DNA of 64,000 nucleotides from Sipunculus nudus (GCA_026874595.1 CM049308.1:50412624-50476623); one strand, 5' to 3'. Shown: positions 24,936 through 38,054, numbered from the stretch's first letter. The notes: generated by a model not told the origin, from the sequence alone. Translations and numbers: made by a program.

Positions 24936-25445
24936 CCCGTACAAGAAGGCCGATGCAGGTGGCGCCACCAATACCTCAATTTCAGATATGACTTATGTGA
25001 CCAACATTGGCATTAAATTTGGTGATGATAGCTCCAGCCGTTTCTGAGATAGTAATTTTAGTATGCTTTTTTGGACATATGACTAAGTTCAACTTCCTGT
25101 AACTCGGCAAAATATCACCGAACTTAAACCATTCGAAAAAAACTTGGGAAAAGTTGTTCCAGGAATCATTTCTGTGAAATTCTGGACAATTTGGCTGAAC
25201 AGTTTCTGAATAGAAGATTTTTAAAGTTTTTTTAGCTTTTTCTCTTTAAAATCTTAGAAAATGCAGTTAGCCAAAAAATAAGCAAAATCCGATAGATTTT
25301 TTTAGATGAATAATTTTTTTCCATAAAATTTCGTGATGCTAACTCTTGCCGTTTTCAAGATAGTATGATTAACGTACAGACGACGGACGCCGGACGACAG
25401 ACGACGGACGCCGCACGACGCCACACCATCGCATAAGCTCACAGG
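24936..25445 (+). repeat. Dispersed repeat R1, copy C (full length)
   Basis: Head CCCCGTACAAGAAGGCC and GCAGGTGGCGCCACCAATACC, body as in the other copies, tail GTACAGACGACGGACGCCGG followed by repeated GACGACGGACG and CATAAGCTCACAGG. About 510 bases. The GAC/GGACG tail followed by a 'TAGCTCAC' end is familiar from bivalve repeats. Confidence 0.75.
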
Positions 25446-25645
25446 TTCGCTAAAAACGCAGTTAGAAAAAAAAATAAATCCGATAAATTAAATCCGAGTT
25501 CTTCAGATGATTGATTATTTGCAAAAAAAAATGGTTATGCTAGCTCCTGCCGTTTTCGAAATAGCTATGGTTAACGTACAGACGACGCATGACGCACTGA
25601 CGCACGACGGACGACGCCGCACCATCGCATAAGCTCACAGGTTCT
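25446..25645 (+). repeat. Dispersed repeat R1, 3' partial copy
   Basis: Only the last 200 bases of R1 are present: GATTATTTGCAAAA, TGCTAGCTCCTGCCGTTTTCGA, GTACAGACGACG, and the ending CATCGCATAAGCTCACAGG. Confidence 0.65.
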
Positions 25646-25651
25646 CTAAAA

Positions 25652-25787
25652 AATGTTTCCAGGTCCGGAAAGGCGGGGGGGGGGGGGGTTCCAAGGTGCA
25701 AAAATGACCTGAAACCCTTAAAAAAAAGGTTGTGTCGGCTGAAAGGGGTCTGGACCCCCTGGACCATCCCTCTGATTCCGCTTTTGT
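25652..25787. mobile_element. MITE-like element, GGATCCG family, copy 2 (left-truncated)
   Basis: Contains CCAGGTCCGGAAAGG, a poly-G run, CTGAAACCCTTAAAAAAAGG and TCTGGACCCCCTGGACC, and ends TCTGATTCCGCTTTT, matching the right two-thirds of copies 1 and 3. The left terminus is missing. Confidence 0.5.
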
Positions 25788-26206
25788 AACCTTTTCGAGT
25801 AATTCAGTTTCTTTCAATAATGAAACTTGCTATGAATGTGTATCATCAAAATATCGCACCTTATTTCGAAAGGCAGCGTGAGGTCCTCACTGCGCACTCT
25901 TTCAGTGTTACATCATTCCAGTTTATCAGTGATCGCATGCATTTTTATATTTTCAACAGATTTATGACAAGACTATATCCTTGGGTATACCCAGCCTCAC
26001 GTTTCGCGAAAGAGCAGGCTCGATATTATACCCAATTGCTTATTCAAAGTCTGTAGCATTCGTTGGAAAATGTGTTCAGTTATATAATATTTTTTTTCAG
26101 TTACTCATCGATAACTATTTAAATGGTTCTCGGTTCCAATGCTGACTTTGCTGTGAGGGTTATTAAACAGACCAATCAATCACAGCAGTAACATCTGTTG
26201 AGAAAG

Positions 26207-26585
26207 CAGGCTTCTGTGGTCTAGGGAAGACTCAAAGCCGGATCGTGAGTTCAAATCTTACAAGAGGAGCGGGGAAGTTTTAACGGTCGGCCCCCACCCA
26301 AGATGGGCGCTCTGCAGGTTTAAAGGGACGACTGTGCCCCACAGCCATGGATCATTCACACAACTATAGTGCATCTTGGCAGTTCCTCGGTATTATAACC
26401 AAGCAATTGGGCCTGGATGACACAGGATACAACATTATATGATAGGAAGCGAGTGCTTTCGCCCTGTCAAGTAGTCCTAAACCAAAATGGAACTCTGCAG
26501 ATGTAAATACTTGTATAAAGAATTTGACAAGAGAATAAAACATGGAGGCTGTTTGCTTCCACCAAAAAAAAATAAAATAAAAAAC
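26207..26585 (+). mobile_element. tRNA-derived SINE
   Basis: The head resembles a Pol III tRNA promoter: an A-box-like TGTGGTCTAGG at 26215-26225 and a B-box-like GAGTTCAAATC at 26247-26257, about 30 bases apart, flanking AAGACTCAAAGCCGGATCGT. A body of about 300 bases follows, ending in CCACC and an A-rich tail (AAAAAAAAATAAAATAAAA). Head, body and A-rich tail together are the SINE layout. The family is not recognised, and clear target-site duplications were not found. Confidence 0.55.
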
Positions 26586-26599
26586 ACGACTGTTGAGTA

Positions 26600-29500
26600 A
26601 CTTGTCTTTAATTTATTTTTGATTGAATAACGATTTATTAGGCTCGCAGTGGCATTTTCTCATATAAAAGATGCGACTATGAAATACAAACATATCTTCT
26701 AATCATGTTCAGCAGTAATTCTGCTTCATCACTGCATGGTGTACATTCAGCGATGTAAATCGCGGGTTTGACTCGCATTTGCAACACAATTAATTTCAGA
26801 GATATGTAACGTTCTGTTAACGTGTTGCATTCATTTTTCTGTCTGAGCTGATGTATCAGTAATTTGTTAACCACCCTGTTAAAAATAGTTCACTGCCTTT
26901 TTCATCGGTTTACGTATACATACTCTCCATCCATTCACAAACCATATACCATGTAAAATAATAAAAATTTAAAATTCAGTAATAAGAAGCTCAAACTATA
27001 AAGGAATTATATTTAGACCTATTACTGATATATTATATCTAATCATAGTCAGATAAGTGCAGAATATTTTAATTGGTGATACAAGCCTTATATTTGGAAT
27101 GTGTATTCCCTAGGGCCTATCCTTTTCATAAATAACGTGGCCAACAAAATTTTCAAGATGGCGGCCATTTTCCAAGATGGCCGCCATTTACTGCTTGTGA
27201 GATCAAGCTTTTGGTATTTAAACATGACTCATTTGTCCATTTTAAATGAGTCATGTTTCCTATGATTTATATCGATTCCTATGAATTGAATATCATTTCT
27301 CTGTTAATAAATGCATCCTGCTGTACGTTGAGGGATTGGGCGTGGTCCAAAGAAATCGTTTTTCCGCTCTAAACAATGCCGATAAACACGCCCCCTTATC
27401 ATCAAAATCTCTCCGTAGGTAGATTCTTGACTGGAAGCTGTCCCCGCATCAACTCGCTCGTAACGAAACCTCGCCTATATTTCTCTCAGTTTCTCGAAAC
27501 CGCCCATGGAACTACTTTTTGGCAAACATACTAAATCTTAAATGTCTTAGGTATATCGAAACAATGGGTATACCGCTAGTCATTTAGTGGATTTCAATTG
27601 AATACACTACAGTATAAAAAATACTGTCATGATTTTAATTAAAACTTATTTTTAAAATCTAATCTTACAAGTACAAGTAGTATCTACTGTTATTACAACA
27701 TTAAATCATCTGGTGTGCCATCCATAGTTTACATATATATATTTGCGCCATGTAAATTAAAAAAGAACATACAGCAATAGTATCCCTGATACCACAAAAC
27801 ATTTGAAAGTGTGTTCAGGTTTGTCATTGCATACGTGGGCCCTTTTACACTAAATATTGAGTTATAAAGTCTCATTTGGAGTTAAAAATAGTCTAAAAGA
27901 GCACAGTTAATTTTTTTTCTTAAAAAAAAACATGCAATTATAGGCTAAAAGTAACATTTTTTAAATCATTTTGGTAACCTATGAAACTACCTTGAATACA
28001 ATAATTCAGTTTTTTTTTTGTCAGTTTTTTATCTTCAGGCCCTACATATCGCCCAGTTTGGATCCGCATCCATACTAAGTTTGCTGAAATTTTAACCATC
28101 TTATTATATTTAATAATCTATTTAATAATGACAAACAGACAAATGTCCTTACTCATTGTTCTGACTCTGTTAATGTTAATAAGTAATAGAATTTAATATG
28201 AAAAGTTATTTAGATTTACTGAGTTAAAGAACTCTGTAGCTTATGATCCGTTGATTATATTTTGGGGTTTACTGACATTTGTACTGGAGATGACATTTTT
28301 TAACATGCACAGTGATATAAATATCAATTTTTTTCACTTTTAGCATTGATAACGGACCTCTGGAATAAAAGAAAACCTGGGCGCAGCTGATATATATCAA
28401 GTTATAGTCTGCATCTTTTTGTACCTCTATAGGCAAATGGAGCAGAAGGTTAACATATCCGGGCACCACTCTTTAACTACAATTTCTGTTAACTATAGCT
28501 CGTTGTAAATGATACATTTATGATAAAAAAAACAATAAAGGCATAAATTCATTTCATCCGAGTAAAAAAATTATTTAATATATTTAGCGAAGAGGACTTC
28601 TTTTGAATAATAATATAAAGAATCAATCAACTTGAACAGATTTTTTTTTTCTGAGTCAGATATCTTCACTCATCAAGTTCACGTTCAACAAGTGGGTATT
28701 CATTGAAAATGTACCATGTGAACAGTACTGATATGGAAAAAAAATTCTAGTTTAGAAATGAATGACTTATTAAGAAACACATGAGCAAAAGCGATTGAAT
28801 TGAGCAGCAATCAAGACATTGTGAACTATTTAAAGGATTTTAAAACCTTATATAACTTCCAAATGAAGATAACTCATATTGAAAATGCAATAAAAAGGCA
28901 ACACCTTAATTGATGATTATTACAGCAATTTTACCAATTTACATAAACAAAGGGTTTAAAGTTTAGGGGCCCACATCCGCGTGTGAATTTTTTTTTTTTT
29001 TTTTGGTTTTGCATGATTTTGTAATTGTCAAGAAACCAGCCGCCTTGACGTACATTTCTTTTTCTGCAATGAACTCATTTTATTAAGTAACTAAAACATT
29101 GATTTTCAATGTGAAACAAACGACAATGAATGGTGTGTTTAAAGGTAAATTTACACTTTGATGACATAGTCCTAATGTAAAAAATATCCGAAGAATTGAA
29201 TTTAGTTTTCTGTCTCAAAAAAATTAGGAATGACCGGTGAATCAGACACTAGATTGAAAGCATCAGTGTTTCCATGAAAGCCATCACTGCATGACCGTAA
29301 AAATCTACAGTTAATTCATTCGCAGTCATACTTTGGCATAATTTTATCACATGGGGCATGTTGGAAGTGATCGAGAGGAAGGTAAGATGGATTTGCCAAA
29401 ATGGAAATTACCGGGATATCTAGAAACACTTTGGGAAGTTTACATTTTCTCGTAGCTTCCTGGAGTTAACGTAATATATTGTATCTTTTACTGTGGCCAA

Positions 29501-32340
29501 CTTTAGGCAAAAAAATTGTCCTGGTGGGCCTGTGAAACCCGCAACAATAGGCCCTGCTGAGTTATAACTTTTCAAATAAAGTTTGGACCCTGATGCAACA
29601 CATATGCAGTTGATAGGCGACAAAATGGGTGCAAAGTTAACCTTAGTTAAGTTTGTTTGCAAAAGAAGTATAGTATTAAAGATCGATTTATGTAAGGCAC
29701 TATATGCATCAGTCCATTATAGTTTGGTTGCCTGTTCTTCAGGGTTGGGTTTTATCTGGATAAAACTTATTAAATAATTAAATTAAAATAATTAAATCTA
29801 ATTAAATTAAAATAAATGATAATCTGGACAAATAAGTTTTAAGGTTTATTAATATATTAACAATAAAAAAGGTTTATATCCAAGTGGCAGTTTCCTCCAG
29901 GTTCATGTTTCACTGTTGTCAGCATCTACTATAAGCTTATGATCAACACACCAGAATGAGGAGCTGTCCCTTTGTATTCCATGTTACTTTACTGGCTGGT
30001 AGTCAGTTTCTCAATAGGATGTATCACCTTTATTGCATCATCCTCGATCAGCCATCAAATATTTACTCATAGTCACAGGGCAGACTTATAGGGTGACTTT
30101 TGCAGCCCAATTGTCAACAACTAATTACAACTAATTATAACAACTAATGACTTTGATCCAATGGAGGTATCTCCTCTCATATTGTCATGACTGGATGGTT
30201 GTCAAATGGTAGCCCACTGTTGCTGCTTGTGTAAACATGCCTTACCAGTGGTAAAGGGACAATAAATCACACTACTGTCCCACATTCAAAGAAACCTACT
30301 TGGGCAAGATAACTTTTCAAGTATTTTTCGTTTGCTTCTTGAAAGGTCACCCCCACAAATTTAATGACATAGTGACTGATGTCACTGTATATCTTATGTC
30401 ATTTATGCAATAAATGACTGGATTATGTACATCTCTCTCAGATGTAAGAATAGATGTTTATCTGTGAATATAGGATATTCTATAGTACCGCTGATTGTGG
30501 AGTTTGAATAAACGTGTGAACTGCAGTTGTTTAGCTTTTTTATAGTGTAATGTACAAAATAGGGGATAATATTTTAATAAGTCATACTCTGACCTCTCTA
30601 AAGAAGAGATAATTTCAAGTTTCAAAATTATTATTGAAATCATGATATGACTATCTGTGATAAAAACAACGAGTTTTATGTATAAATACATGGTCACATA
30701 ATACAGTTATCTAGACATAAATGTTCCTTATAAGAATTTTTTTACAGTGGAAAGCTAAACTTAATATAAAATTTCTGCTTCACAGACAGTATATACAGAC
30801 ATATATTTTCGTATATAACCTGTTTTATTCGATCCGGATTAATCCGGATTTATCCAGTGGATTTAACCAACTGCGGATAAACTGCCAACCCTGCTATTCT
30901 TTCGAGAGGTGAATTTTAAGAAGAATATAGATCTTATGTATGTATAAAGTTCTTGACTTATATACCTCAGTAGATTCTGCATAAATGTTTTAATGTTCAT
31001 GGTGTCAAATTGTTGTACAACAGTAAAGGCCTATTGCCAAAACTTGGTTGACACTGAATTTTTCTTTAGGAAACCAAAATGTTAACATATGACCCTGGTA
31101 AACAGATACAGCAACACACCTCCGTATCACAGCAAACGTAAAATACCAAAGGGGTGTCCAGTAAACCGCATAGCATTTATTACAGTCAGAGTAAACAAGT
31201 TAGTTGTCCACAGTCCTAAAAGCATACGAGAGGACAGCACGCAGACTAAATTGAAGAATATTTGATCCTCTGTTCTTTACTATCAAAATGATATCACCTC
31301 CAGTATATCTCATTAATGGCAAATTAAGCCTATACAATTGTCATACGTTCAAGTAATTGCAAGTATGTTGTTATGTCCGCTTTTCGCATTCTATATAAAA
31401 CTCTTAAGGGGAAACACTTAAAACCAAAGCTCTATATAATAGAAAGCATTGGCAAGAAACGCCTTTGGAATATAATATAGTTGTTATAACATGCATTGTA
31501 CACCTTTGGGCATGGCATAATTGGAATCTCCATACCTCATAACCTACTAATTGATATAAAGATCATTGAAAACATGACCACTTTTACAAAGTTACATCAA
31601 AATGCTTATGAAAGAGAGGTAAATGGCGGCCATATTGAAATTTTGACTGGCTAACTTTTTTTTGTATAGGGGTTTAAAACAAACAAACATGCAAAATTTG
31701 GCGCTTGTGTCACCAACTGTAGTATTCTGGCCATATTTGCACTTATCTGCTGGACTGTAACAATTAAGTCACTTATTCATGCATCCATGTAAAGCGACAG
31801 GTTGAGCAGAATGTCAAGGAAGCGCATGCAGGGGAAGAAATACAGGTCGTTCAAGGTCAGTTGAAATGCACAGAACAAAAGTGGACAGTGGAAAAAAGAA
31901 ACCGACGAAGAAAATTCCGAAATGAACGATTTCGGTAAAATGTTGTCGATTCATATATCCATGAATATATACTTATATTTTACTATAATGGAGAAACAGA
32001 ACGGAATAACTGCGCGGCAACATTTTATAACTTTGCATCAGTTGATGTAAAGTGTTTGAATTTTGGGCAAATTATCATTGAAAATGCAAGTGTGGCAATG
32101 TATGAAAATCAGAATGATCAAATACACTCCTGTAAATTTGATTAAAATGTAAAAATAAGAAATTAATGTGCATACACCTTTTTATTAATTTAGTCCATCC
32201 TATGCACCATGAATAATAAAACTTTACACCTTTCTGACTATTACCTATGCGAACAGCTGATAACAAAGCTTTTGTAATGCGCTGAATCTAAAAATGACTG
32301 TTGGTTAATGGTATGCATCAGATAGGTTTGTTTGTGAGAG
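26600..32340. other. Gene-free AT-rich stretch
   Basis: No convincing exon on either strand. Notable only are a pair of AAGATGGCGGCC / AAGATGGCCGCC motifs at 27155-27190, a related AATGGCGGCCAT at 31621, a CpG-richer block at about 27330-27530, and poly-T/poly-A runs. Confidence 0.5.
27155..27190. promoter_or_regulatory. Paired YY1-like AAGATGGCGGC motifs
   Basis: AAGATGGCGGCCATTTTCC is followed by AAGATGGCCGCCATTT, two copies in the same direction that are also imperfectly palindromic. AAGATGGCGGC is the YY1 consensus. With no transcript start nearby, it may simply be part of a common repeat, since a related sequence is at 31621. Confidence 0.3.
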
Positions 32341-32369
32341 AGAACCGTTATTTTACACAGCGTCTACGT

Positions 32370-32880
32370 ATATCCGTCTCGTTTTATCCTTATTATTGAT
32401 CCAGGATACTTCGGAACAAGCATCTCCTGTTCTCGGGAAATGCAGTGCTGTTTTATACACAGAATCCAAGATTGGCGTCTTTCTGCCTGAACAGACTGTT
32501 TTGCGGATTGGCCCATGCGCAAGTGCACTGCTAATGTACAAAACAGAGGAGCAACAACGAGTATTCCTGCGAGATTCCCCAGAAACCACAGGGACCGACT
32601 CAGGTGACAATCAGCCACTAGGAATTAGCCCGCGAATTACCTCTGCCTGCCTAAATCAAAGGCTACAGAAACCTATTAGCTAAATTGGATTCTACTCTGA
32701 ATACTGCTATCATTCATTGCTTTGAATTGAAAGGCCGCGGAAGCAGAGCCATGACAAAGGCAGTGACACATGTTTCAAAACACAAACCGTATGGCGGCGA
32801 CGGTTTAAATGAGGGTGTCCCATCTGTAAGTACGGCGCGCGTATCAATCAGACATTATTAGGGAACGGCCTACCATGCCT
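32370..32880. promoter_or_regulatory. GC-richer island, candidate regulatory element
   Basis: About 500 bases of complex sequence with overlapping openings of 84-95 codons on both strands, none resembling a protein family. Openings in several frames together with even composition argue for non-coding DNA under some constraint, or simply higher GC. Possible enhancer; inference only. Confidence 0.25.
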
Positions 32881-33699
32881 CGTTGGGATTAAATCCCATC
32901 TAATTTAATACAAATTTGTGTTGTGAGTGATAACTAGGCAATTCGTGGTCTTAAGATGCGAAAGACAATACCCAGGAGTTAAAGTGTGAACAAAAAAGAA
33001 TAACATTAATGGTAATTAATGTCAGATAATTAACTCTGGTTCTTCAACTGTCCTGCAGGAACGTCTCTGCTCTGCAAACAACTTGGTTACACACGATGTC
33101 AAAAATGATGCTGCTGCAGACATCAACTCTGGTTCAAGACTATAGAATTATATGAATTCAATGTAACGCAGATTCACGTCTAGAATATTTTATTTTATAC
33201 GAGCTACTCGTTCTTTTAATCATTATATCACAGTATCATGCGGTGATAATCATTTTTTAAGACAAATTTTACGCCCCCCAAAAACTAAAAGGTATGGTTC
33301 TCAGGCACCGCCCGTGTCAATTTTAACCCGCCGCATAAAAAAAATATTTTTATTTTTATTTTTTTTAAGAAGATTAAATAATAATACAATTTTAATAAGA
33401 TTTCCTTTGTTATGTAGTGCTTTTACCTGTTAAGCAAAAAAATCTATTATATTCATGCATTTCTCTGATCAAATGACATTTTTATCGGCACTTATAAAAA
33501 AGGTTAAAAATAAAAATAAAATATCGCCCGCCCCCACTGATTTCTGAAAAAAAGTACTTGAGAACCATATCTTTTTTTTTTGCATTAGAAAGAAAAGATT
33601 TACAAGTAAACATGTGTATTAATTCTCTGTGTTATTTATATCAGTAACTTGCTCCGGCGAAGGTTCGATATTTTGGCCACCTGAAATATGACTCGTCCA

Positions 33700-34075
33700 T
33701 CAGGCGATCTAGGAATTAACTTACCTGGGACAGCGTAACCATCCCGCCATGCAGTTTCCGCAGCCTCCTGATTGACAGCTGATTCAGATGCTAAGACATG
33801 CGACCAGGCTCAGGGTTCGGCCCACTTGCTTGCTAATTATATCCTACCACACGTCTTCTCCCTGGAGAGAAGTGGCGCGGTTCTTGATGTCGTCTGCCAA
33901 ACACTGCTCAGCAGGAAAACACAAAACAATTATCGAAAGCGGATCAGACAGTGCATGCCTGCGGCTTGACTCCTGGGACTGTCCCCCGGATTACGAACAC
34001 TAATGGATCACGTCACTACTGTGATGGGTTTTTAGTGACTCGCATCAAATCTCAGAATCCGATCAACAGTTAATT
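33700..34075. promoter_or_regulatory. GC-richer island with PBX-MEIS-type decamer
   Basis: Contains TGATTGACAG at 33769-33778, identical to the known PBX-MEIS consensus decamer, followed at once by CTGATTCAG. It shares the 13-mer CTCCTGATTGACA with the island at 8247. Short openings on the plus strand (63-71 codons) are in competing frames and resemble nothing. Candidate enhancer. Confidence 0.3.
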
Positions 34076-34399
34076 CATCAACAATCAGTTTAAGCAATCC
34101 ATGATCCACAGATATAAATATTGTCATTATTGATATTCGTTTATTTTGAGAAAAAAATGATGAAACTGATAAGCAGAATAAAATAACTTTAATGCTTTAA
34201 AAGGAATACAAAAGTAATCATTGAAATTATAAATATGTGGTAATTTACTTTGAAAACCTGTTACATTTCAAAATCAAGTTACATGCACGCTGCTGGATCA
34301 CAATTTTATTATAGGAGAAATCATAACTATAGAGATAATATTACTATATGAAAAAAGCACCTGAGTACCACGCCGGTGAACAATAGAAATGGCATAAAT

Positions 34400-35085
34400 A
34401 GGCTTTGCTTATAAAACTCAGCACCGCTTAACGAAAGTGAAATCTGAAGCGCTACATATGACCATGATATTGAAGGCAGAGTGCTAAGGTGACGCTGATC
34501 AAGGGAGGTTGTACAATTACATGAGTCGCGCTGGGAAATGGGCGAAATGAAACGCTTTCTTTTACATTGTGCAGCTTTTAAGAGCATCCTGTACAGCGAG
34601 AGGGCTCAGGTAGCTTAAAAGCCAGGGAAACACGATACAACATATATCTGTACAGAGCGAACATAATGCAGCAGCTAATCCTAAATTAGTTATACACACA
34701 CTGACAATCTGTATGCAATAACATTCAACGGGCCAACATTTAAAAAGGCATATTTTCCTGAGAATTACACACTAAGGAAGTTCTTTACTTAAGTCATTAT
34801 TTACCGACCCAGCATGCATGCTCACACACGCACAGATGTACGTATTAGTGTTTTGTTTTTTCGGGGTGGGGGGATATAAAAGAACTATATATATTAAAAA
34901 TATTGCGTGATTTTAAATGATCATAGGCGGTTTTAAGATAATTGAGGACTTTGTTATGTAAAAAAGTGGGTATTGAACAAGGCCTACAGGCCTAATACGA
35001 ACCTGTTCAATGAGTAGACACCAGGTATAATGCTTCAATGCTGGACCATTACTTTTCAAGTACACGTGTAACATGTATATGAACA
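34400..35085. other. Gene-free stretch
   Basis: No recognised feature. The short minus-strand openings (84-86 codons) are compositionally random. Confidence 0.45.
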
Positions 35086-36120
35086 ATGCAAGTACTAAAC
35101 ATTTTGAATAAAAAACAATTACACAAATATCACTGCTGGAATTCTGGCATGGGTGCACACAACACAAAAATGACTGTAGCTGGCACCACCAGTCTTGTAT
35201 ACAACGAAGCTATCAGAGATTTATACATATGCCCAATTCATAGACTGTTATATCAAACCCCTCCTGGGAAATAAGCAGGGCCATACACTGTGCAAAAATT
35301 ATTGAAGGTGGCACCATCAGTCTGGTATACGACAAAGCTATCCGAAATGTATAAATATGCCCAATTTCAGGGTGATATATCAAATTCATCTGTAGAAATA
35401 AACAGGAACATGCACTGTGCAAATGTCATTGTAGGTGGCGACATCTGTCTTGTGAAAGAGAAAGCCATAAAAGACACATAAACAGGTCAAAATATCAGGC
35501 CAATACATCAAACTTACCTTGAGTCTGATGCACTGGGCCGACTGTTCTTTGGTGAGAAAGGCAGTTGCCCCGAGTGAACTGTGACAAACTGCTGACTCAA
35601 GCTACTGCACTGAGTGGACTCTTGGCCTACACCTGGCTAGACTGAGTGAACTGATGACCTGTACTTGGCTGCACTGAATGAATTCTTGACCTGTTGCATA
35701 ATCTGACACAGTTGGCAGTCTGCCAAAGCTATTAATAGATCCAGGCTGAACTTTGGTGCCTAATCTGATGCAGTGGGCAGTCTGCCAAAGCTATAAATAG
35801 AATGCAGCTTCTGCCCTTTGGCCTGTTGCTAAATCTGAAATAGCTGTAACACCATTGTATTAGCTCACAGATTGGCTCCACATGCAGCCCTTAGGGGCAT
35901 GCCACCCACGAGGTGATCACATGTTATCCATGAGGTGATCACATGCCTTGTGCCTGTCTGCACTGATTGAACTTTTGACATATATCTGGCTGCACTGAAT
36001 GAACTCTGTTGACCTGTTGCCAAATCTGAAACAGTTGGCATTTTCTCAACCTATTTAAAGATACAGACACATCTTAGCCTGTTGGTAAATCTGTTTACAC
36101 ATACTGAAAAACTTTGGCTA
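35086..36120. repeat. Degenerate tandem repeat block
   Basis: First part (35086-35480): three degenerate copies about 125-130 bases apart, each with GGTGGCACCA[CT]CAGTCTTGTATAC-like, CAAAGCTAT and ATATGCCCAATT modules. Second part (35540-36120): repeated CTGCACTGAATGAACT, GACCTGTTGC and AATCTGAAACAGTTGGCA modules. A 26-base duplication with GAGGTGATCACATG lies at about 35897-35946. Non-coding. Confidence 0.6.
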
Positions 36121-36509
36121 TGTGTTTTTTTTTCCAGCTGACATATTCATAAGACTAGATATCAAAATATCTAGAATAATAAAAGATAGAGTCCTTTCAT
36201 TGTTAAAGGTCCAAAAATTCTGCCAAAAATCGTTCAAGTAAACTTGAACAAAGGCCACCTAAGAATAATTTTTTGCGCAATGTTACATAAGTAATAATTG
36301 AAGCAACAATTTTGTAGAAGAACACTATTGCAGTCCCCAGTTTGAAATAGACATAAAATTGACCATAAGACCAACTCAATCTATTCTTATATGGTTGAAA
36401 GAACCATGTCCTTGGATAATTCTTGTAAAAATTAAGTGATTCAACTTGACAGTTTCATCATAAACAATTTTAAGATGAAAAAGGGCTAAAATTATGAGTT
36501 TTTTTGCCC

Positions 36510-36960
36510 ATAAAAAACAGGTCAATGTAGGTGGCGCCACAAAATCTGCAATTTCAAATATGAGTCATGTGACCAACATTTGCACAATACTCGGTGATGC
36601 TAGCTCCAGTCATTTCTGAGACTGCTATGTCAGTATGCTTAGTTGGCCAAATGACTTAGCTCAATTCGCGTTACTCCGCCAAAATTCATCAAATGTAAAC
36701 CATTTGGACAAACTTGAGAGAGAGCTCGCCTCTGGGATCATTTCTGTAAAATATTGAATAATTTGGCTGGATCGTTTACAAGAAGACTCTTAAAGGGTTT
36801 TTAGCTTTTTCCGTATAAAATCTAAGTAAATGCAGATAGGGGAAAATAAGCTGAATCCCACAACATTTGATATGTGACAGATTATTGCATTAAATCTGGG
36901 GATGTTAGCTCCTGCTATTCCTGAGAAATTATGGGTTAATGTCCAGATGACCGATGACCC
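36510..36960 (+). repeat. Dispersed repeat R1, copy E
   Basis: Head GGTCAATGTAGGTGGCGCCAC, then GAGTCATGTGACCAACATT, GATGCTAGCTCCAGTC and TTGGCTGGATCGTTTAC, ending GATGTTAGCTCCTGC and GACCGATGACCCCCGTAC. It is diverged from copy F, to which it is joined head to tail. Confidence 0.7.
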
Positions 36961-37465
36961 CCGTACAAAAAAAGGTCAATGCAGGTGGCGCCACCAATAC
37001 CTGAATTTCATATATGACTCATGTGACCAACACTGGCATAAAATTTGGCGATGATAGCTCCAGCCATTTCTGAGATTGTCATTTTAGTATGCTTTTCTGG
37101 ACAGTATGCTTTTCTGGACAAATGACTAAGTTCAACTTCCTGTAACTCGGCATAATTCACCGAACTTGAACCATTCGAACAAACTTGAGAGAGAAGGTAT
37201 AAGAGATTATTTCTGTGAATTATTGATTTGAGAAGATTTTTAAAGTTTTTTTTTTTTTAGCTTATTTCTCTATAGATCGAAGAAAATGCAGTTAGCCAAA
37301 AAAAAAAAAAGCAAATTCCGAGATAGAGTTTTTCAAATGGCTAATTTTTGGCATAATATTTCGTGATACTAGCTCCTGTCGTTTTCGAGATAGTATGGGT
37401 TAACGTACAGACGATGGACGACGGATGCCGGACGACAGACGACGGCATTAGCTTACAGATTTGCT
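36961..37465 (+). repeat. Dispersed repeat R1, copy F
   Basis: Head AAAAAAAGGTCAATGCAGG with GGTGGCGCCACC. The body is close to copy A. The tail is GTACAGACGATGGACGACGG followed by AGACGACGGCATTAGCTTACAG. It contains a small internal duplication, TATGCTTTTCTGGACA twice (about 37089-37120). Confidence 0.75.
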
Positions 37466-37931
37466 AAAATACTGATAGTGTGCGCTATTCACTACTGAAA
37501 ATAAAGTAGCCTTCACATGTAGATGTACACACATATGTAGAAAGGTTTATAACAAAAGCATTAAACACATCTGAGGTTAGGTGTAATAATTTGGTATTTA
37601 TGATCAATTAAGCTTAGATTGGGATAATGACCGGGGTGTGCACATGCACGCGGTGAGGGGAAGGTCGATTTGATGCATCTATATAACGCAGGGCAAACGC
37701 CCGGGTACCTTCTATGGTTATAGGTTTATTTGTTTCAAGTTGAAAAATATTTTGAAAGATCAAACTGAAATTTAAACGAGCTGAAAGCGAAAGGAATGTT
37801 TAAAACTAGGTATATGAGACAGTCAGGGACGCGCACACGTTTCTCAGAGTACGAAAAACAAAATCCAGACTGCATGGTGATTTTTTTTTTCTGCATAATG
37901 AACTTCCCTGTAATTGATTTTTTATGCGTGT

Positions 37932-37935
<4 letters not shown>

Positions 37936-38021
<86 letters not shown>
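37936..38021. repeat. (TA)n microsatellite
   Basis: About 40 TA units with one interruption. It ends about 30 bases before the acceptor of the candidate exon at 38055. The Tyr/Ile repeat openings here are artefacts. Confidence 0.95.
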
Positions 38022-38025
<4 letters not shown>

Positions 38026-38054
38026 TATTTAGTGTCGATTAACTTTTATTTCAG

